Source: Haloarcula pelagica (GTDB taxonomy: Archaea > Halobacteriota > Halobacteria > Halobacteriales > Haloarculaceae). From it: a stretch of DNA of 64,000 nt. The stretch is from positions 3,465,923-3,529,922 of the forward strand of contig NZ_CP126161.1 of assembly GCF_030127105.1 (NCBI RefSeq), read 5' to 3'. The notes under the pieces were generated by a model. It was not told the DNA's origin. It did no database searches and saw only the letters and a list, made by a program, of their open reading frames with translations. Shown piece after piece: positions 27,690 to 35,471 of this stretch (the first letter of the stretch is position 1; each line of letters opens with the position of its first letter). Made by a program: the position numbers and the translations under genes.

Positions 27690-28084
27690 GACCGATTATC
27701 TGGTAGTCTCCCGACGAGATCGAGGAACGAGACGAGCACTGTTATGTGACGGTTCGCCCACCCCAGGGTGAAGCCGTAGAGCTCGTCGTGACCGTGGCTG
27801 TCCGCGACCTCTTTCTTCGGCCTTGGATCTCGACAGGAACTCACCGATCGGTGGGCAGGTCTGGTGCCGCAAACACGGTGGCTAACTGGGCCGATCGTAC
27901 CCGAAGAGCACGAGGATGCGTCTTGGCCGCTGCAGCGTTTCTCGACGAGTACGACCTCACTCCGTTCGATGCGCTCCACGCCGGACTCGTCACGTCTGGC
28001 GAAGGGCGTGTCCTCTCGACCGAGCAGGACTACGATACTGTCGGCCTGGATCGCCTCCCCCTGGATCCTGAATCCCCCGACTGA
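27690..28084 (+). pseudogene. PIN-domain-like protein remnant, at least two frameshifts
   Basis: Three consecutive segments in alternating frames read as one protein: 'EERDEHCYVTVRPPQGEAVEL', then 'ELTDRWAGLVPQTRWLTGPI' and 'VPEEHEDASW', then 'AFLDEYDLTPFDALHAGLVT' and 'RVLSTEQDYDTVGLDRLPL'. The last part has the PIN-domain C-terminal pattern (aspartate in 'PFDALHAG', then 'LSTEQDYD'), as in VapC-type ribonuclease toxins. The N-terminal active-site aspartate region is not found, so this is at best a damaged copy. No antitoxin is identified. Confidence 0.5.
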
Positions 28085-28255
28085 GCGATCTGTGGGCGTG
28101 CCTTCCCGAGCTCCTTTTCATACACGTATCCGTGTAAACTCTCTTATGAATTCTGATTCCGCTAACCTGGACCCATATACTTATTATTTTAATATATTAC
28201 AGGGCCAATGTCAGAATAAGCTATAAGTAGTGTAGGGTGACAACATACCTCTGGA

Positions 28256-28897
28256 ATGAACCAATTAGGGGTGGATTATTCTGACGAGGGGAAGTCACGT
28301 CTGCGAACGACAGCCCGAGAGATGGCCGAACATCTCGCCATCGTATTTCGGGCACATGACAATTCCAATAAAGAGAAAGCTATCGAAGCCCTCCAAGAAA
28401 TCGACAAGCGACAGTTTCCAGAACTAAGCGATGACGCTGTCAAGTTAGCTTCGGAGGCGTTCGTTAACTCCCTCTGGGAGAAAGACCGCATCGAGTTCGA
28501 TCATCTCAAGAACGGGACGATCGACCGTGCAGGCCTACGTGGTGCGGACTATTCACCTGCCATCCAGCAACTTCGACAACGAGCGACAATCATCGGGGCC
28601 GACCAGAGATATGCAATAACAAAGGCGGAAGCCTGGAAACAGCATAAAATCGGTGGGGACTATTGGAGCCCGTTTCAGCGATCTCAGGTGTACGAACTCC
28701 GGGCCGCACTGGACGATCCCGAGTATCCAGACAAGCCGCGAGCGGGGCAAGCGGGACCTGGACCAGAGGCGATGCGCTATGCCCTCGCGTTTGAACTCCA
28801 CGATATGCATACCGAGCGGCACTGGCTACAGGGCGTCCGTGTGATGACTCCGTACTTCACCAAGATTCTCGCTCATCACGAAGATGGAGGTGACTGA
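28256..28897 (+). CDS. Hypothetical protein paired with a hybrid kinase
   Basis: A 213-residue, mostly helical soluble protein of no recognised family. Markers: 'AREMAEHLAIVFRAHDNSNK', 'YWSPFQRSQVYELRAALDD' and 'MRYALAFELHDMHTERHWLQ'. Its codon use is clearly less GC-rich than the core genes, suggesting transfer. A TATA-like TATAAGTAG sits about 30 bases upstream of the ATG. It ends with GGAGGTGACTGA, where the Shine-Dalgarno of the next gene overlaps the stop, so the two are translationally linked. Confidence 0.65.
   Translation: MNQLGVDYSDEGKSRLRTTAREMAEHLAIVFRAHDNSNKEKAIEALQEIDKRQFPELSDDAVKLASEAFVNSLWEKDRIEFDHLKNGTIDRAGLRGADYSPAIQQLRQRATIIGADQRYAITKAEAWKQHKIGGDYWSPFQRSQVYELRAALDDPEYPDKPRAGQAGPGPEAMRYALAFELHDMHTERHWLQGVRVMTPYFTKILAHHEDGGD
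28886..28893 (+). promoter_or_regulatory. Strong Shine-Dalgarno GGAGGTGA deciding the kinase start
   Basis: GGAGGTGA lies 5 bases before ATG 28899 and is fully complementary to the 3' end of archaeal 16S rRNA. It favours 28899 over the in-frame ATG at 28884, which is just upstream of it. Such motifs are rare in this window, where most starts look leaderless. Confidence 0.65.
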
Positions 28898-28898
28898 G

Positions 28899-30368
28899 AT
28901 GCCGATCCACACGAACGGCGAAGCCCAGTCAAATGTCTTCTCGCTGCCCGATACCGATCGGGATATCGCGATCCTTGTCGTCGACGACGATCCCGACCTC
29001 TTAGATCTCACTGCGACATTTTTAGAACGTGAAGAAGGCGGCTTTGAGGTACGTACGGAGTCCAATCCGTCCGACGCTATCGAGACTGTCACCGAGGTGG
29101 AACTCGATGCGATCGTCAGTGATTACGATATGCCGACCATGGATGGACTCGAGTTTCTTGAAGCCGTTCGGCAGATAAACGAAGGCATCCCGTTTATATT
29201 GTTCACTGGGAAGGGTAGCGAGGAAATCGCGAGTGAAGCAATATCGAAGGGTGTCACGGATTATCTCGAAAAGCGAACTGGGCCGGACCAGTACTCGATA
29301 CTTTCGAATCGCATCTGTAATGCTGTCGAACAGTACCGGGCCTCGGAAACGCTCAAACGGTCCGAAGAAAAGTTCAGTAAAGTCGTCAGGAATTCGACCG
29401 ATGTCCTGGGGATTGTCGACGAGACGGGACGGTTCAAATATATCTCACCGGCCTGTGAGAACGAACTAGGGTACAAACAAGCGGAGCTGATCGGTGAGTC
29501 CGCCTTCGATTATATGCCGCCAGACGATCGAAAGGAAGCGATGGACAAGTTCTTCACTGCGGTGGAAAATCCCGGCAGGGAACCGACGATCGAATTCCGA
29601 TTCGAAGATCCAACTGGCGGCTGGACACTCGTGGAAGCGCGTGGGAAGAATCTCTTCGACGACGATTTCATCAACGGATTCGTAGTTAACGCCCGTGATG
29701 TCACAGGGTTGAAAGAGCGTGAACAGGAGTTGGAACAGCAAAACGAACAACTCCGGAATATGCGGAAGATGCTGTCCCACGATCTTCAAAATCCAGTGAG
29801 TATTGCGGCTGACTCGCTGGTTCTGTATCGGGACACCGGTGAGGAACAGTGGATTGAGAAAGCTGAGAAGGCGATTGACCGCATGGACGAACTCTTGGAG
29901 CAGGTCTCAGCCATGCGGATGGTCGAGACCGACATCTCCGAGACCGAAACGGTCGAACTTCGAGATATCGTCAGTTCGGCCTGGGAGATGGTCGAAACAG
30001 CGAATTCGGAGTTACATATCGAGGACTCAAAGGCCTTTGAGGCCGACTGTAGCCGTCTCAAACAGGTCTTTGAGAACCTTATCCGCAACGCCGTTGAACA
30101 CTCCGATGGGTCGACGGTTATCAGGGTCGGAACGACGGATGGCGGTCTGTATTTCGAGGATGACGGCCCTGGTATTCCGCAAGGGGAGCGCGATAAGATC
30201 TTCGAGTCCGGCTACACGACCAATCCCGACAAGACCGGATTCGGGCTGAATATCGTGAAAGAGATCGTTATCGGGCATGGGTGGGATATCGAGATCACTG
30301 AGAGCGAGGGCGGCGGTGCCCGATTCGAAATCGATGGCATCGTCTACCAACCAGCAGTCTACAGCTGA
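28899..30368 (+). CDS. Hybrid signalling protein: receiver, PAS, histidine kinase
   Basis: A 489-residue soluble kinase. Receiver at about residues 20-140 ('ILVVDDDPDLLDL', phospho-Asp in 'AIVSDYDMPTMDG'); PAS domain at about 160-280 ('IVDETGRFKYISPACENELG'); HisKA with 'MLSHDLQNPVSIAADSLVLY'; HATPase with 'QVFENLIRNAVEHSDGS', 'FEDDGPGIP' and 'GFGLNIVKEIVIGHGWDIEI'. The N-terminal receiver-PAS-kinase order is common in haloarchaea. It is in an accessory island of lower GC with an unknown partner protein and a HalOD1 protein nearby. Confidence 0.85.
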   Translation: MPIHTNGEAQSNVFSLPDTDRDIAILVVDDDPDLLDLTATFLEREEGGFEVRTESNPSDAIETVTEVELDAIVSDYDMPTMDGLEFLEAVRQINEGIPFILFTGKGSEEIASEAISKGVTDYLEKRTGPDQYSILSNRICNAVEQYRASETLKRSEEKFSKVVRNSTDVLGIVDETGRFKYISPACENELGYKQAELIGESAFDYMPPDDRKEAMDKFFTAVENPGREPTIEFRFEDPTGGWTLVEARGKNLFDDDFINGFVVNARDVTGLKEREQELEQQNEQLRNMRKMLSHDLQNPVSIAADSLVLYRDTGEEQWIEKAEKAIDRMDELLEQVSAMRMVETDISETETVELRDIVSSAWEMVETANSELHIEDSKAFEADCSRLKQVFENLIRNAVEHSDGSTVIRVGTTDGGLYFEDDGPGIPQGERDKIFESGYTTNPDKTGFGLNIVKEIVIGHGWDIEITESEGGGARFEIDGIVYQPAVYS

Positions 30369-30719
30369 GTTGTTCCGAATGACGGGCGTCGACATCGAAA
30401 CTGAACAGGTGGCTGAGACGAGACCTGACCCTCTGTACCGAATGGTTCGGTTCGTTCACTCAGTCGTCAACTGGATCCCCGTACATGTCACCGGTGAGCA
30501 ACTGCTGGCCCGACGATCGCGGTCGGCCCGATGGCCGCCGGACAGATCGACCCCAAGGCCTTGGCGGCGCACAACGACTATATCGAAGCCGGCGTGACGA
30601 AGGCCGAATACACCTTCGACACGACTCATTGCCGACCACCTCGGTTGGTGGGAGCAGCGTCGGCACTGGAGTGGCGAGAAGAAAGCGGCAAGAAAGACCG
30701 CTTTACTTTTATACGGTAT
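30369..30719. other. Degenerate stretch between the kinase gene and tRNA-Trp
   Basis: 351 bases. Two short fragments look once-coding on the plus strand: 'DPLYRMVRFVHSVVNWIPVH' (about 30425-30490) and, in another frame, 'AAGQIDPKALAAHNDYIEAG' (about 30532-30595). Neither has a complete gene context. They are probably decayed island genes next to the tRNA 3' end. Confidence 0.4.
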
Positions 30720-30899
30720 GGGGTCGGAGGGATTTGAACCCCCGATCGGCTGATATCTCCGTCCTGTGCCTCGGAACTCCAGAGGGTCATCGTCGCGAAC
30801 CGGTGATCAGCCGGCCGCTCAGTATATCAGCCCTTGGAGTTTCGTCCCAGGCACGTGGCCTCTGGAGTCAGCCGCCTTCCCGGACTAGGCCACGACCCC
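30720..30899 (-). tRNA. trnW: tRNA-Trp (CCA) with a 107-base intron
   Basis: On the minus strand GGGGTCG pairs with the 3' CGACCCC. D arm, anticodon stem GCTGA/TCAGC, loop CTCCAGA with anticodon CCA and T arm (GGGGGTTCAAATCCC) are all present once the intron is removed. Exons are 30862-30899 and 30720-30754, with the break after G37 as in other haloarchaea. A TATA-like CCCTTTAC lies about 30 bases upstream. CCA is not encoded. Confidence 0.93.
30755..30861 (-). ncRNA. tRNA-Trp intron with C/D-type guide sequence
   Basis: The excised intron contains a box C-like CGATGA, D/D'-like CTGA elements and, just after box C, CTCTGGAGT, which is a perfect 9-base complement of ACTCCAGAG spanning the anticodon loop and exon-intron junction. 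In Haloferax volcanii the same intron guides 2'-O-methylation of positions 34 and 39 of tRNA-Trp; the arrangement here matches that model. Confidence 0.75.
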
Positions 30900-30952
30900 G
30901 CACTCCGGCGTATGCCGAGTTGCAGTAAAGGGTTTCGGTTGTCGGGCGGCGA

Positions 30953-31177
30953 TCAGTCCCGCTCGGTGTCGGACCAGTCACACTCCTGGCACTTGTAGCC
31001 GGTGACGAACGCCAGCGCGGAGGGCATGTAGCCGACCGTGACGACGTTCTCGACACTCCGGGCAGTCCATATCAGCGTCTTCGATCGGTTCTGCGTCCAT
31101 CACGCTGTCGCCTTCGATGAGTTCGGCAGGCTCTCGGGGGTCTGCATCCGGCCCTGGATCACGCGGTTGTCGGCCAT
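30953..31177 (-). CDS. DUF5795-like small zinc-binding protein, two frame breaks
   Basis: Starts 'MADNRVIQGRMQTPES' at the ATG at 31177. A lost base near 31122 moves the text 'ELIEGDSVMDAEPIEDAD' and 'MDCPEC' into the next frame, and a second break near 31055 brings it back for 'TVGYMPSALAFVTGYKCQEC' and 'DWSDTERD'. The repaired protein, about 75 residues, has two cysteine pairs (C-x2-C twice), i.e. a zinc ribbon of a family I recall as DUF5795. It follows the membrane protein gene on the same strand. Confidence 0.65.
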
Positions 31178-31215
31178 GTTCGTTCGACGGGCGGGACGCG
31201 CCTAAACCTTCCCAC

Positions 31216-32096
31216 TCAGAGCCAGGGCGCCGTTCGGTGTCCGGTTCGTAGCCGCGGCCCGTCGCCGTCCCGCTGGTCGACGGCGGCGACACGTCGGCGC
31301 CGCCGTCGGAGAAGGCGGCGGTCAGGTCCACGTCGTCGGGGTGGTAGTCGGTGTGTCGCTCGCGGGCGTTGCCGGGGTCGAACGACAGCAGCGCGGTGAC
31401 CGCGAGGACGCCCAGCGCTACGGGTGCGGTCGTCGGAAGGATACCCAGGACCGACAGCGAGAGGACGCCCAGCGCGACGGCGCTCCCGAAGCGGAACCGG
31501 TCGATGTCGACCGCGTTGCGCAGCCACGGGCTGGAGACGGCGACTGCCAGCGCGAAGCCGACGCCGATGCCGGCGGTCCCGGCGGCCCGGGCCAGCATCC
31601 AGGGGTCGACTGCCGTCACGAGCGTCGCGCCGGCAGGGTCGAACCCGGCCAGCAGGCCGAGTACGACGATGATCGCCGGGCGCGGGAGGAGTTCGCTGAC
31701 CCGCGAACTGGCCGTCTGCGCGGCGATCGCCATGATGACGATGCCGGCGAACCGTTCGAGGACGCCCGTCCGGACGAGGCTGTCGATGGTCGGCGCGAGC
31801 GCGGCCTCGATCACGGCAAGCGGGATGAGCAGACTGCCGATCAGGAGGACAGTCGTGGCCTGCTCGCGTGGACCGCCGTCCATCTCGGCGAGGACGACCG
31901 CGACAGTCGCGGACCCTCCGAAGACCAGCAGGCCGACTTCGAGCATCCCCGTCCAGGTGGTGAGCGCACCGGCCAGGACGAGCACCGGGAAGATGCCGTC
32001 GATGAGCGGTAGCGCCATGACCGTTCCGAGCAGGCGGCCGCCACGGCCGACCCGCTGCTCGACGCGGAGTGCGACTGGGTGTCTGGAGCTACTCAT
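31216..32096 (-). CDS. DUF5794-like polytopic membrane protein, frameshift at its end
   Basis: About 293 residues with seven or eight hydrophobic helices ('VMALPLIDGIFPVLVLAG', 'GIVIMAIAAQTASSR', 'PAIIVVLGLLAGFDPAGATL', 'ALGVLSLSVLGILP') and an acidic C-terminal tail. The open frame runs on into the next gene, but one base lost near 31231 would give an ending '...ERAPWL' with stop at 31216, a C-terminus common in haloarchaeal proteins. Function unknown. It is followed closely by the small zinc protein, in the order usual for these two families as far as I recall. Confidence 0.7.
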
Positions 32097-32459
32097 CCTG
32101 GCTAACGCCCGGGTTCACCCGGTACCCGTCGGGAGGTTACCGCACTGGACGCGCACTGAGTGGCGGACCAGAGCTGTTTCCGGCTACCGAACCCTGTAAA
32201 GAATGTGTTGCCAGCTGCGGTCGAACTCGATTGCCGGACCGTGTTGGCGCCGAAGGATTCGGTAGCTCGCATATGTAACATTATCTTTCGTCAGAGTATA
32301 AACGTTGTGTGAGAAGCGGCCACACAGGTCGTGAAGCACAAGATAACCCGGGTATCGTGGACAGATGTCACAGATGAGCGGGTGTAAACCGCATGCCAGT
32401 TGTCCACAGAGGCGGGGCTGTCTCGCAACGTTTTTGCCCGGCCGTGGTGGACGGTTTAC
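32097..32459. other. Intergenic region upstream of guaB
   Basis: 363 bases between divergent genes. It contains several AT-rich patches (for example around 32275-32310 and 32335-32350) that could be promoters for either gene. No open frame has haloarchaeal codon bias and no RNA gene is recognised. Confidence 0.45.
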
Positions 32460-33944
32460 ATGGCGAACGATTCCGAGCCCTTCTCCGAGAAACTCCGCGT
32501 TCCGGAGGCTCTCACATTCGACGACGTACTGTTGCGACCCAAAGAGTCTCGCGTCGAACCCGACGAGGCCGACACCGCGACCAGTGTCTCCCGCTCGGTC
32601 GAACTGAACGTTCCAGTTCTGACGGCTGCGATGGATACGGTCACCGAGAGCGACATGGCGATCGCCATGGCCCGGCAGGGCGGTCTGGGCGTCCTCCACC
32701 GGAACATGGACGCCGAGGAGATGGCCGACGAGATCGAGCGGGTCAAGCGGGCCGACGAACTGATCATCCGCGATGTCGTGACGGCCAGCCCGGAGCAGAC
32801 CGTCCGGGAGGTCGACGAGATGATGGATCGGGAGGGCGTCTCCGGCGCGCCCGTCGTCGACGACGAGACCGGTGAGGTCCTGGGGATCATCTCCGGGACG
32901 GACATCCGGCCGTACCTCGAAGTCGGCGAGTCCGACGCCGTGACCGAAGCGATGACCGGCGAGGTCGTCACAGCCCCGGAAGATGTCTCGCCGCGGGACG
33001 CGCTGGAACTGATGTACGACCACAAGATCGAACGGGTCCCGATCGTCGACGAGGCGAACCGGCTGACCGGCCTCGTGACGATGAAAGGCGTCCTCCAGCG
33101 CCGCGAGTACGACGAGGCCGCACGCGACGAGGACGGCCACCTCCGGGTCGGCGCCGCCGTCGGCCCGTTCAAGCTGGACCGTGCACAGGCAGCAGACGAC
33201 GCTGGCGCGGATATCCTCTTCATCGACTGCGCTCACGCGCACAACGCCAACGTCATCGACAGCGCCCGCGAGATCAAGGCCGAAGTCGGGGCCGACGTGG
33301 TCGTCGGCAACATCGGCACCCGCGAGGCGGCCGAGGCGGTCGTCGACTTCGCCGACGGCGTCAAGGTGGGCATCGGGCCGGGCTCGATCTGTACGACCCG
33401 CGTGGTCACCGGCGCCGGGATGCCCCAGATCACCGCCGTCGCACAGGTCGCTGACGTGGCCAGCCAGCACGACGTGCCGGTCATCGCCGACGGTGGCATC
33501 CGGTACTCCGGGGACGCGATCAAGGCCATCGCCGCCGGTGCCGACGCGGTCATGCTCGGATCGTACTTCGCCGGGACGGACGAGGCACCGGGCCGCGTCA
33601 TCACGATGAACGGCAAGAAGTACAAGCAGTACCGCGGGATGGGCAGCGTCGGCGCGATGAACGAGGGCGGCGGCGAACGCTACCTCAAGGAGGACGAAGA
33701 AGACGAGGACTACGTCCCCGAAGGCGTCGAGGCGGCGACCCCCTACAAGGGCTCGCTCGAATCCGAACTCCACCAGCTCGTCGGCGGGATGCAGTCCGGG
33801 ATGGGCTACGTCGGCGCAGAGACGATTCCGGAGTTCAAGACACGGGCCGAGTTCGTCCGTGTCTCGGCGGCCGGCCAGCAGGAGAGCCACCCGCACGACG
33901 TGATGATCACGGACGAGGCACCGAACTACAGTCCCGACAGCTGA
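32460..33944 (+). CDS. guaB: Inosine-5'-monophosphate dehydrogenase
   Basis: A 494-residue IMPDH, the first committed step of GMP synthesis. N-terminal '[20 protein letters not shown]', two CBS domains (about residues 95-215, '[20 protein letters not shown]' and '[20 protein letters not shown]'), catalytic loop with Cys in '[15 protein letters not shown]', '[20 protein letters not shown]' and '[10 protein letters not shown]'. Length is normal. The ATG at 32460 gives the standard IMPDH N-terminus; the open frame 20 codons further upstream does not. Confidence 0.96.
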   Translation: MANDSEPFSEKLRVPEALTFDDVLLRPKESRVEPDEADTATSVSRSVELNVPVLTAAMDTVTESDMAIAMARQGGLGVLHRNMDAEEMADEIERVKRADELIIRDVVTASPEQTVREVDEMMDREGVSGAPVVDDETGEVLGIISGTDIRPYLEVGESDAVTEAMTGEVVTAPEDVSPRDALELMYDHKIERVPIVDEANRLTGLVTMKGVLQRREYDEAARDEDGHLRVGAAVGPFKLDRAQAADDAGADILFIDCAHAHNANVIDSAREIKAEVGADVVVGNIGTREAAEAVVDFADGVKVGIGPGSICTTRVVTGAGMPQITAVAQVADVASQHDVPVIADGGIRYSGDAIKAIAAGADAVMLGSYFAGTDEAPGRVITMNGKKYKQYRGMGSVGAMNEGGGERYLKEDEEDEDYVPEGVEAATPYKGSLESELHQLVGGMQSGMGYVGAETIPEFKTRAEFVRVSAAGQQESHPHDVMITDEAPNYSPDS

Positions 33945-33996
33945 TCGGCGCTGTCGAGACGTTCAGAAACCGCGTCGAGACTGCTTCGACCGCTTT

Positions 33997-34122
33997 TCAG
34001 TACCCTTCGCCAGCCGTCTGACAGGCCGGACTACAGTAGCCGGTGTCTGCCGCCCGGGCGCTCGGGTGCGCGGCGAACGATTCCCCACAGTTCGGACAGT
34101 CGTAGTGGTCGAAGTCGGACAT
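33997..34122 (-). CDS. Small zinc-finger protein, 41 residues
   Basis: 'MSDFDHYDCPNCGESFAAHP' followed by 'YCSPACQTAGEGY': four cysteines in C-x2-C...C-x3-C spacing, a treble-clef-like zinc finger common in haloarchaeal micro-proteins. The ATG at 34122 is used; the longer frame upstream is basic and unlike coding sequence here. Function unknown. It converges with guaB. Confidence 0.7.
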   Translation of the reverse strand: MSDFDHYDCPNCGESFAAHPSARAADTGYCSPACQTAGEGY

Positions 34123-34208
34123 GACACCAGCGACGTAGCACCCGTACGCCGAAAATCGTTGTGGCGTCGGTCGGAAGATACTCCAGCCCCAGCGCCGAAC
34201 AGGCCCCT

Positions 34209-34646
34209 GTGACCTCCTACACCCTCCACGTCGGCGACGACGAGGCACTGGGCGACAGCGCCAGAACCGTCCGACGGACGGTCTTCATCGAGGAACAGGG
34301 CGTCTCCGAAGCCGAAGAGATGGACGACAAGGACGGCGAGGCGACACATCTCGTGCTCGCCGATCAGGACGAACCAGTCGCAACGGCCCGGTACCGACTC
34401 GTCGACGACGAGACGGTCAAGATCGAGCGTGTCGCGGTCCTCGCCTCCCACCGCGGGACCGGACTGGGAGCACGGATCATGGAGGCGGCCGAATCGGCCG
34501 CCAGCGAGGACGGCGCTACCGAAGCCGTCCTCCACGGCCAGCGCCGTGTCGAGGGGTTCTACGCCGAGTTGGGCTACGAGTCCGTCGGCGACGAGTTCGA
34601 GGAGGCGGGCATCCCACACGTCGAGATGCGAAAGGACCTGACCTGA
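34209..34646 (+). CDS. GNAT-family N-acetyltransferase
   Basis: A 145-residue acetyltransferase. 'RTVFIEEQGVSEAEEMDDKD' is typical of the ElaA/YjcF-like branch; 'IERVAVLASHRGTGLGARIM' is the acetyl-CoA binding motif (R/Q-x-x-G-x-G/A); 'VEGFYAELGYESVGDEFEEA' closes the fold. The GTG at 34209 is chosen because it begins the first beta-strand ('VTSYTLHVGDD'). Substrate unknown. Confidence 0.85.
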   Translation: MTSYTLHVGDDEALGDSARTVRRTVFIEEQGVSEAEEMDDKDGEATHLVLADQDEPVATARYRLVDDETVKIERVAVLASHRGTGLGARIMEAAESAASEDGATEAVLHGQRRVEGFYAELGYESVGDEFEEAGIPHVEMRKDLT

Positions 34647-34647
34647 G

Positions 34648-34890
34648 CTACTCACGGACGAGCAAGTACACCACGACGACGCCGACGCCCGGGATCAGAC
34701 CGACGAAGAACCCGAGCGCCGTCAGCACCGCCCAGAGCGCCGCGTTGTCGTTTCCGCGGCTCTGTGCGTCCCGATACACCCAGTACGTCGCGCCGATGAG
34801 GATCGCCAGCCCGACGATGGAGATGACCAGGAACAGCAACAGTACGATGATCTCTGTACCGCCCGGCATCTGCAACAGAGGGAGGGCCAT
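34648..34890 (-). CDS. Small two-helix membrane protein
   Basis: An 80-residue protein with two hydrophobic helices ('EIIVLLLFLVISIVGLAILI' and 'AVLTALGFFVGLIPGVGVVV') separated by a polar segment 'YRDAQSRGNDNAALW'. This is the pattern of PLDc_N/DUF-type small integral proteins often seen in haloarchaea. It is convergent with the acetyltransferase, stops one base apart. ATG at 34890. Confidence 0.7.
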   Translation of the reverse strand: MALPLLQMPGGTEIIVLLLFLVISIVGLAILIGATYWVYRDAQSRGNDNAALWAVLTALGFFVGLIPGVGVVVVYLLVRE

Positions 34891-35221
34891 ACGTACACAA
34901 CCTCCCGTGAGTTGTAAATCTCTTCGGGTGCGGGACGGGAGACCAGGCCACACGGGGCGCCCGCATACCGTTCACCGGACCTGGCTGGAAGGGAACCACT
35001 GTCGGACGTGCTCGTTTCACTGCACACGCATCGCTGCTTCGAATCCCTTCTCACAGCGATAGCTGCTCACGATCGGTTCGCAGCAAAAGCGGGCCGGAAG
35101 GGATTTGAACCGTGTGGAGACGGTCGCCCTCACTCCGTTCGGACGCTGCGACTCTCCGGGTTCAAGTCCCTTCCTCGACGTAGATTCGACTCCTCACGTC
35201 CGTTCGTCGTCAGAATACAAC
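34891..35221. other. Intergenic region with tRNA-Lys 3'-end duplication
   Basis: 331 bases between a small membrane protein and tRNA-Lys. Besides the promoter of the membrane protein, its main content is the repeat listed at 35090-35174. No gene is supported. Confidence 0.5.
35090..35174. repeat. Duplicate and inverted copy of the tRNA-Lys 3' end
   Basis: A 22-base exact copy of the tRNA-Lys 3' end (35221-35242) occurs in the same orientation at 35090-35111. Its last 16 bases are repeated inverted at 35159-35174 with one mismatch, so 35096-35174 can fold into a 16-bp hairpin with a 47-base loop. tRNA 3' ends are classic attachment sites, so this may be a scar of an excised element, or a tRNA pseudogene fragment. 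Confidence 0.7.
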
Positions 35222-35294
35222 GGGCCGGAAGGGATTTGAACCCTCGACCGACGGCTTAAGAGGCCGTCGCTCTGCCAGACTGAGCTACCGGCCC
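35222..35294 (-). tRNA. trnK: tRNA-Lys (CTT)
   Basis: 73 bases on the minus strand, GGGCCGG...CCGGCCC acceptor stem, D arm 'GCTCAGTCTGGCAGAGC', anticodon loop CTCTTAA (anticodon CTT) on stem ACGGC/GCCGT, T arm GAGGGTTCAAATCCCTT. No intron, no encoded CCA. A TATA-like AACCTATTT lies about 35 bases upstream. Confidence 0.95.
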
Positions 35295-35471
35295 AGTACA
35301 ACTGATTCTGTGGGCGGCCTGCTCAAATAGGTTTTCATTCGCGGGGCTCGTGTCTGGCGTTCCCACGGTACTGTGGGCCCTCCGAGGGGACGAATGGACG
35401 TGATTAAAGGGGCTGGCCGCCAAGCGATACAGACACTTATGAGTGCAGCCAGCGGCATCACGATGGCCTCC

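Noticed and set aside
30485..30928. Plus-strand frame crossing the tRNA-Trp gene
   Set aside because: It runs antisense through the tRNA and its intron, so it cannot be a real gene.
32184..33896. 570-codon minus-strand frame opposite guaB
   Set aside because: It is the complement of a highly conserved gene and has Val/Asp/Leu-rich shadow composition without motifs.
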